Shown: piece after piece, positions 54,646-59,740 of the stretch
Position numbering within the stretch: the stretch's first letter is position 1
Layout of the letters: every line of letters begins with the position of its first letter
Source of the DNA: Polymyxa betae
Lineage: Eukaryota > Endomyxa > Phytomyxea > Plasmodiophorida > Plasmodiophoridae
Length of the DNA stretch: 59,740 bases
Reading direction: 5' to 3'
Assembly (NCBI GenBank): GCA_003693705.1
Contig: RBZT01000583.1
Span: 1 to 59,740, forward strand
The notes under the pieces: model-generated
Told to the model about the DNA's origin: nothing
The model's input: only the letters and a program-made list of their open reading frames with translations
Database searches by the model: none
Translations under genes and position numbers: made by a program

Positions 54646-55428
54646 ATGGCAGTAGAAGGTCAATTACAATCTCATCCTATGGAAGGGAAATCTATTCCAC
54701 AAGCTACATTTAAGGTTCTTAAAGAAGGGAAACTTGAAGATATTACCAGCGATCAGATCTTTTTTGGGAAGAATGCCATTGTATTATCAGTACCAGGGGC
54801 GTACACACCCACATGTTCATCTATGCATGTTCCAGGATTTCAAGATCTTTATGATCAATTTCATATGGCTGGTATTGATACTATAGTATGTGTTAGTGTT
54901 AATGATGCTTATGTAATGAAACATTGGGCTGAAGATCTACATATTCAACAAGATAAGATCATGTTCTTAGCTGATGGAAATGGAGAATTTACTAAATCTA
55001 TGGGCATGCTATTAGACAAGAGTGAGCTCGGATTTGGACCAAGATCACGTCGTTATGCAATGATAGTTCGTGATGGAATAATTGAAAAGATTCTAGCAGA
55101 ACCATTAGTTAAAGGAGATCCTTATGATGTCTCATCAGCTCAATCATGTCTTAAACAGATAACAGGACAATCTGCTAAATCTATGCCAGAAATTACGATA
55201 TTCACTCGACCTGATTGCCCATATTGTCATCAAGCTAAAAGCTGGTTAAAAGCACACAAGTTCCAGTATCATGAGCTAATAGTTGGTAAACAGATTGATG
55301 GTGGTACATTACGAGGTGTTGCTGGTAGTGAACGTGTACCACAAATATTTATTAATGGACAACATATTGGCGGATTTGATGACCTTCAAAAGCATGAGAA
55401 TCTATTACCTCAGCCTGCTGCTGCCTAA
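54646..55428 (+). CDS. peroxiredoxin-glutaredoxin fusion protein
   Basis: An intronless 260-residue protein. Residues 1-165 are a Prx5-type peroxiredoxin with the peroxidatic cysteine Cys57 in PGAYTPTCSSMHVPGF and the family's VCVSVNDAYVMKHWAED, GFGPRSRRYAM and VRDGIIEKIL blocks. Residues 182-260 are a glutaredoxin: ITIFTRPDCPYCHQAK (active-site CPYC, Cys191/Cys194), GSERVPQIFINGQHIGGFDD L (cis-Pro and GG motifs). A single polypeptide therefore reduces hydroperoxides and is recycled by its own glutathione-dependent Grx. Such hybrids are well known in bacteria (Haemophilus-type Prx5/Grx). Lack of introns and the domain order fit a gene acquired from bacteria, though codon use matches the AT-biased neighbours. 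Sits between TRM11 and CFAP52. Confidence 0.92.
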   Translation: MAVEGQLQSHPMEGKSIPQATFKVLKEGKLEDITSDQIFFGKNAIVLSVPGAYTPTCSSMHVPGFQDLYDQFHMAGIDTIVCVSVNDAYVMKHWAEDLHIQQDKIMFLADGNGEFTKSMGMLLDKSELGFGPRSRRYAMIVRDGIIEKILAEPLVKGDPYDVSSAQSCLKQITGQSAKSMPEITIFTRPDCPYCHQAKSWLKAHKFQYHELIVGKQIDGGTLRGVAGSERVPQIFINGQHIGGFDDLQKHENLLPQPAAA

Positions 55429-55858
55429 ATATTTAATTATAATCAATTAATACATATTTTCATCGTGACACTTGCATGTATGTCATTATGTCTTTTATTG
55501 CAATGTGGAAATGGGTAATATGATGAAGCGCTCCAATTGTTATTAAATGTGTAATTGTGAGTATTATCATTCAGCCATGCGATAAGGACACAACGCCACC
55601 CTCTGAACAAAGACCAGCGAAACTATATTAATCCATTTCATATCCAACTTGGAACGTTTCCCAGTAAAAAACCTATAGGCTAAGATTGATGATATGTTGA
55701 ATAGTGAATAATATGCAGTTATTATAGAGGTAATGATATGAGTGATTTATTAGTTATGTTGATAGGAAGAGTAGCAGTAATAGACTATTGATTACCTATC
55801 TCAGTTCAAATGATATGGTCACAGAGATATACATCTCTCATCCTATCTAAATAGAGCA
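55429..55858. other. AT-rich intergenic region
   Basis: No gene or RNA recognised. Strongly AT-biased, like the surrounding 53-58 kb segment. Confidence 0.55.
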
Positions 55859-58850
55859 ATGAATCTCGGTGCTCAGCAGCGTCTGTTCTCTAACAATAGA
55901 TCCATGCTCCTTAATGACACTGATAAACATCATCATTCTGTTAATATAGATCCAGGACGTACTCATTCATTACAATTATGCTGTATGATCGGGTTTACAG
56001 GATCATATCGACAGACGTTGTTATGTCATCCAATATTATCTGATATTTGTATATCAGCTATAGGTCCAGGTTAGCAATCATATAATCATGTTGTTATCAA
56101 TGACCTTAACGCTCTCTATATAGTCATTGTTATTAGTAATTTATCGGAATCAGGTGAACAGAGATTTCTACGTGATCATCAACAGAATATCGTGGCTATT
56201 AACATGTATTTGCAGATTGTTGATCTATTTAATTGTGTTGGTCATTGTCCTGTTATAGATCTCGATCTGGGAATTACATAGTATCTGGTCAGATTAGAAA
56301 TCCAACTTTAGATCCAGATACATGTATATGTCTTTGGGATTTCTCTTCAGGGTCTCTGCTCAATAAATTCGGTTGTAATATCGTCATATAGTGCTAATCA
56401 TGTTCTAAATTGATATGCTGTAGGATATGGACGTGGTCAAGTAAAATTATTGGAATTTACGAATGATGATAGATGGATAGGATGCTGTACAGATGAATAT
56501 ATTCTATATATATGGGAAATACAATCGGGTGATCTTGGTATGTACTCAAATTATTTATTTTATTCAATATTCGTATCCCTGTATTTTTGCATATGGTTTT
56601 TTGATATAAATTATAATTACCTGATTTTATACATAAATAGTCTTGACTGCGCCTGGACAGCAGTATTCTTGTATGAAATTTGGACCTGTTCTTCCTTCAA
56701 GTAAATCGCGACGTAATCGATCATATGTTCTGTATGCATGTAGTCAGGTAAACTTCATTGTTGATGCCAATCTGTTTATATTCATTACAAGGCAGAATTC
56801 AGTACAGATCTCCACATTTCATTATGATATTAAAACTATGCAATATGAAACGAATAGACGAAGGTCTAAAGAACATGTTTGATGGTATCGTATGAGTAAT
56901 TGATATGTTGTAAAGATGTGATGTTCCAGGACGATGTGCTCTTATTCGTACATTTACATGCTGTGTATTAGATGGAGATAATCAGTATCTGTATTGTGGA
57001 ACTACAGTAAGTCATATGAGATACACTTCTCACAAACAACAAATATGATTATAGGCCGGTGATGTTTGCATGTTTGATCTGGGATCGGGCCAGTACAGAT
57101 CCACATTTCAAGTATGCTCTGGTGGCGTTCAATCAATGATTGTATGCGATAACGTTATGATTATTGGAGGGTAGATTGTCTCTTTTGATATCGCCAATAG
57201 ACTCTTATTAAAATAGGGGAGATGGGTCTCTCTACAAATATGAACGTACTGGTCCACAATGGATTCTGCACAGCGAAATGAGATTATCTGGATCGATAAC
57301 AAGTCTGACCGTATCGTCTGATATGAAAGAAGTTATATCTGGTACTAATATGTCATGTATTTATAGATCTAGGTAATATACTATTTTGTATTGCTAAACA
57401 ATCATCTATGCAATACCAATTCAGTTTCGAGTTCACCTATCAAGCATTCTCTCTATATCTTCCTCATATTACAATTAACAATACCAACGTTTTGTTTGGT
57501 CTGGTTTTGTTTGTCTTGTTCATTTTTAATATTTGTGTAGGATGTCAGATCTTCAATCATTATTAGTTCAACGGTCTTCACCTGGCCCAGTTTCCCAGCT
57601 GGCGTTTCCTCGCAATGCACAAGATCGTATTGCCGCCACCATATCAACTTGTGGTTCTGTTATAATATGGGATCGATCTGATTATAGCATTATAACAACA
57701 TATCAAGGACCATGTCCAGGTATACATCAACACGTCATGTTTGTCAGTTGATCTCAGCTCCTACAATAGGCACAACAATTATATTCAATTCGAATGATGG
57801 GGCTGGAGATTCGGATCTGTTGACCGGTTGGGAAGACGGCAGTATTCGTCTTTATTCGAGCACAGAAGAATGCATTCGTTGGCAGATTTGTGATGCAGCA
57901 CGGGGTGCAATTACTGCAATACAGCAACATGAGAAACATATTATTGTAGCAGGATCCAAGTCAGGTTTGCAGATTGGAAATCAAAATCATTTCACTAATT
58001 ACACGATAACATTATTTCTGCACTTGTATTCTATTTCTCTACTAAATACTGAATGTTACTTATGCTAGGTGCAATTCGTATATGGAACAAATGTAACCGT
58101 ACAATGATATCAGAATATGTTGCTCATAGCTCTTCACCAATCATTGATGTTATATTGGATAAAGCCCGACCATATCTAATTCATTCTGTGGGTCTCGATC
58201 GACGTCTCGTGTCATATGACTATCGAAACAAACTATACATTTCAAGTCATCAACTCAACCATCGAGTTTATCAATCGATTTCTCAACGAAACACAGGTTC
58301 ACTTTTCTAATTTTGAGGTTCTAAGATTTGAGTAATCGCAGGAGAGCTGGAGATTGCGGCAGGTTTGGGAGATGGTTGTATAATGATATATGATCTCGAT
58401 CTGTCTGAGCCTGTTTGTGTTCATGAAACCGATATCAAGAGATGCATAATCGATCTCGATTTCTCAGCCAACGGACGTTATCTGGTTACAGCACAAGCTC
58501 CAGATCAAAGTATGTAGCGACTTGACAATTGCAGCTTTTAGCTTGCACTTTTCTAATGGAAAATCAATTCAGTAACTGCTGTATCCCTATTTTCTGGAAG
58601 TTTCAGCGAAATATCTACTGAATCGATCCTATAGTTGTTGTATATGAGTTCACAGCTGACCAACAACTTGCTTGTCGAGCGTATCTATCGTTACATTCAT
58701 CGAGGATAACATCGGTCCGTTTCTCTCCCGATCAGCATGAAATTATCTCCTCATGTAAGATTGCAATTTGTGACAATGTGATAGTAATCCAAAGCTATGA
58801 CAGGTCAGGATTCATCTATTTGCATTCTAAAATTCACATCGAATTTGTAA
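55859..58850 (+). CDS. CFAP52: CFAP52 (WDR16), cilia- and flagella-associated WD40 protein (multi-exon)
   Basis: The first exon reads ... LQLCCMIGFTGSYRQTLLCH PILSDICISAIGP (family: L-L--VIGFnG-v--gL--HPd). After an intron comes SGNYIVSGQIRNPTLDPDTC ICLWDFSSGS, matching the family's 'SGeyIaSGQ----g--adIilWDy'. Then GRGQVKLLEFTNDDRWIGCC TDEYILYIWEIQSGDL, GRCALIRTFTCCVLDGDNQY LYCGTTAGDVCMFDLGSG (family: 'FyCGTtTGDilk'), GDGSLYKYERTG, and later blades SDLQSLLVQRSSPGPVSQLA, DSDLLTGWEDGSIRLYSSTE, GAIRIWNKCNRTMISEYVAH, ELEIAAGLGDGCIMIYDLDL. The final blade is completed by a 49-nt intron (GTAAGATTGC ... TATGACAG) giving CQDSSICILKFTSNL, stop 58848-58850. Part of the axonemal doublet microtubules. 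Very intron-rich. Confidence 0.87.
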
Positions 58851-58900
58851 CCCAATCCGTACAGTACTATAGTGTATTATAATATTTAATGGTACACTTG

Positions 58901-59030
58901 AAAAAGGTAGACAGGCAGAGAAATGCGAGGGTGTCTACCTCCTCCTGTCTACCTTTTTAATGGAGGGCTACAGAATTAGGTAGACAGGCTTGGCACTGGC
59001 GCAAAAACCCTAGGTAGACAGGCTGAGCGC
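58901..59030. repeat. inverted/direct repeat cluster of a DNA transposon end
   Basis: AAAAAGGTAGACAGG (58901-58915) and its perfect complement CCTGTCTACCTTTTT (58944-58958) form a 15-bp inverted repeat around 28 bp. The core GGTAGACAGGC recurs as direct repeats at 58906-58916, 58979-58989 and 59013-59023, and another inverted partial copy (TGTCTACCT) lies at 58932-58940. The interval downstream has repeated GGGCTGCGC units (near 59053 and 59082). The arrangement is typical of transposase-binding subterminal repeats. It begins 51 bp after the CFAP52 stop. Confidence 0.75.
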
Positions 59031-59220
59031 AGCCTCCCGACAATTGTACGGTGGGCTGCGCTTGTCAAGGCGGGCTGCGCAAGTACTGTAGGCACTAGGA
59101 AACTATAGCATCCTGCGCTAGTCATCTATCGAAGTTAGGGTCTGCGCAATTGCGTGGGGGCTTCCGCATTATCCACACTACAACAGTCAAGTTAGAATTC
59201 GGTTTATCTTTAGTTGAGTT

Positions 59221-59740
59221 ATGGATATCGCGTTTGTATTAAGTGATGAATATTCTGGGGAATCTTCGGAACGCTTCCACGATTCTGCTGCAATTACTGA
59301 GCCATCATCTTCGAAATCATTAGGAGATTCATCTTCTATTAGTTCGCATTCATTTCGCTCTTGGAACTTATTGAATGGCACCTCCCCTTCAGAGAATGAT
59401 TCCGAGCATATTCACTGTGTGGACAAAATCGACCTAACATGGTCACCAGGGGATTTCGAAACGCGATCTGGATTTAGTGGTAGCTCCTTCACTTTGGACT
59501 GTGGTCTTGATGAAGAAGGAGTCCCTATGCATCCAAATAGGGACTGCATATTCAAGTTTGACCAATTATCTCTCAAACCGAACCTCCAGGCCCACTATTC
59601 TGAATGGCAATGGAAAGTAATCCGCTCTCGCTATAGCGATTACCGAAAACCCGAAAAGTTCATAAAAATCATCACCAAACAATGCAATGGCATCATCCGA
59701 TGCCAAAAAAAGGAATGCGTGTTTACTCAAAGGCCGAAAC
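59221..59740 (+). CDS. partial DNA-transposon ORF with GCM/WRKY-like zinc site (runs off the window)
   Basis: An uninterrupted frame of 173 codons from the ATG at 59221 to the end. The N-terminus is acidic and Ser-rich (DSAAITEPSSSKSLGDSSSI). The C-terminal visible part WQWKVIRSRYSDYRKPEKF then QCNGIIRCQKKECVFTQRPK has the 'k-C-G---C-----C-f--rP' pattern of the GCM1/WRKY/FAR1-type zinc fingers at the start of MULE-like transposases. The upstream repeat cluster (58901-59030) supports a transposon. The transposase core is not in view. It could instead be an unrelated zinc-binding regulator. Confidence 0.55.
   Translation, partial: MDIAFVLSDEYSGESSERFHDSAAITEPSSSKSLGDSSSISSHSFRSWNLLNGTSPSENDSEHIHCVDKIDLTWSPGDFETRSGFSGSSFTLDCGLDEEGVPMHPNRDCIFKFDQLSLKPNLQAHYSEWQWKVIRSRYSDYRKPEKFIKIITKQCNGIIRCQKKECVFTQRPK

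Overview
The window looks like nuclear DNA of a flagellated, early-diverging (zoosporic) fungus or a close relative. Three signs point there. Genes are interrupted by many very short GT-AG introns, typically about 45-50 nt. An intact Crypton-type tyrosine-recombinase transposon with a GCR1-like C-terminal domain is present, together with a Net1-like N-terminal domain, both best known from fungi. Five or more genes belong to centrioles or motile cilia (CEP44, SPEF1, CFAP52, a calmodulin-like EF-hand protein and a kinesin-related coiled-coil protein), which walled non-flagellate fungi have lost. The placement is inferred from gene content; no marker gene settles it.

Layout. Positions 1-5.7 kb are a graveyard: a possible Crypton tail, an unidentified broken coding region, a C2H2 zinc-finger remnant with a stop, a HARBI1-like DDE transposase remnant and a decayed phosphoglucomutase copy. 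From 5.7 to 26.3 kb lie a pseudo-kinesin coiled-coil gene, a PiT phosphate transporter, a Ser/Arg-rich gene ending in a CCCH finger, a Net1-N/C2H2 gene, a homocysteine S-methyltransferase, an EF-hand gene, a TVP38/TMEM64 membrane protein, a Myb/SANT gene and CEP44. The Crypton sits at 26.5-28.9 kb, about 250 bp past the end of CEP44. From 30 to 44 kb come a mitochondrial-type rhomboid protease, a small unknown gene, delta-COP, SPEF1, PIG-S, a DGAT2-family acyltransferase, a small RFxV/I-motif protein, a two-repeat Myb protein, a small-Tim-like protein and an NT-C2 coiled-coil protein. From 44.5 to 58.9 kb come ornithine aminotransferase, Enhancer-of-polycomb (EPL1), the actin regulator AIP1/WDR1, the ribosome-biogenesis factor REI1/ZNF622, the tRNA methyltransferase TRM11, an intronless peroxiredoxin-glutaredoxin fusion and CFAP52. 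The last 0.85 kb is the start of another transposon: a 15-bp inverted repeat, three copies of an 11-bp motif and an ORF with a GCM/WRKY-like zinc site that runs off the end.

Most genes are unrelated housekeeping loci, as expected in a eukaryote. The shared theme is the flagellar apparatus: centriole (CEP44), axonemal microtubules (SPEF1, CFAP52) and probably the coiled-coil proteins. The most unusual items are the intact Crypton with its palindromic flank, the kinesin-fold protein whose three nucleotide-binding motifs have all eroded, the Prx-Grx fusion and the multi-domain SR/CCCH gene. Intron-exon structures were read by eye from splice signals and protein continuity, so exact boundaries are approximate unless stated.
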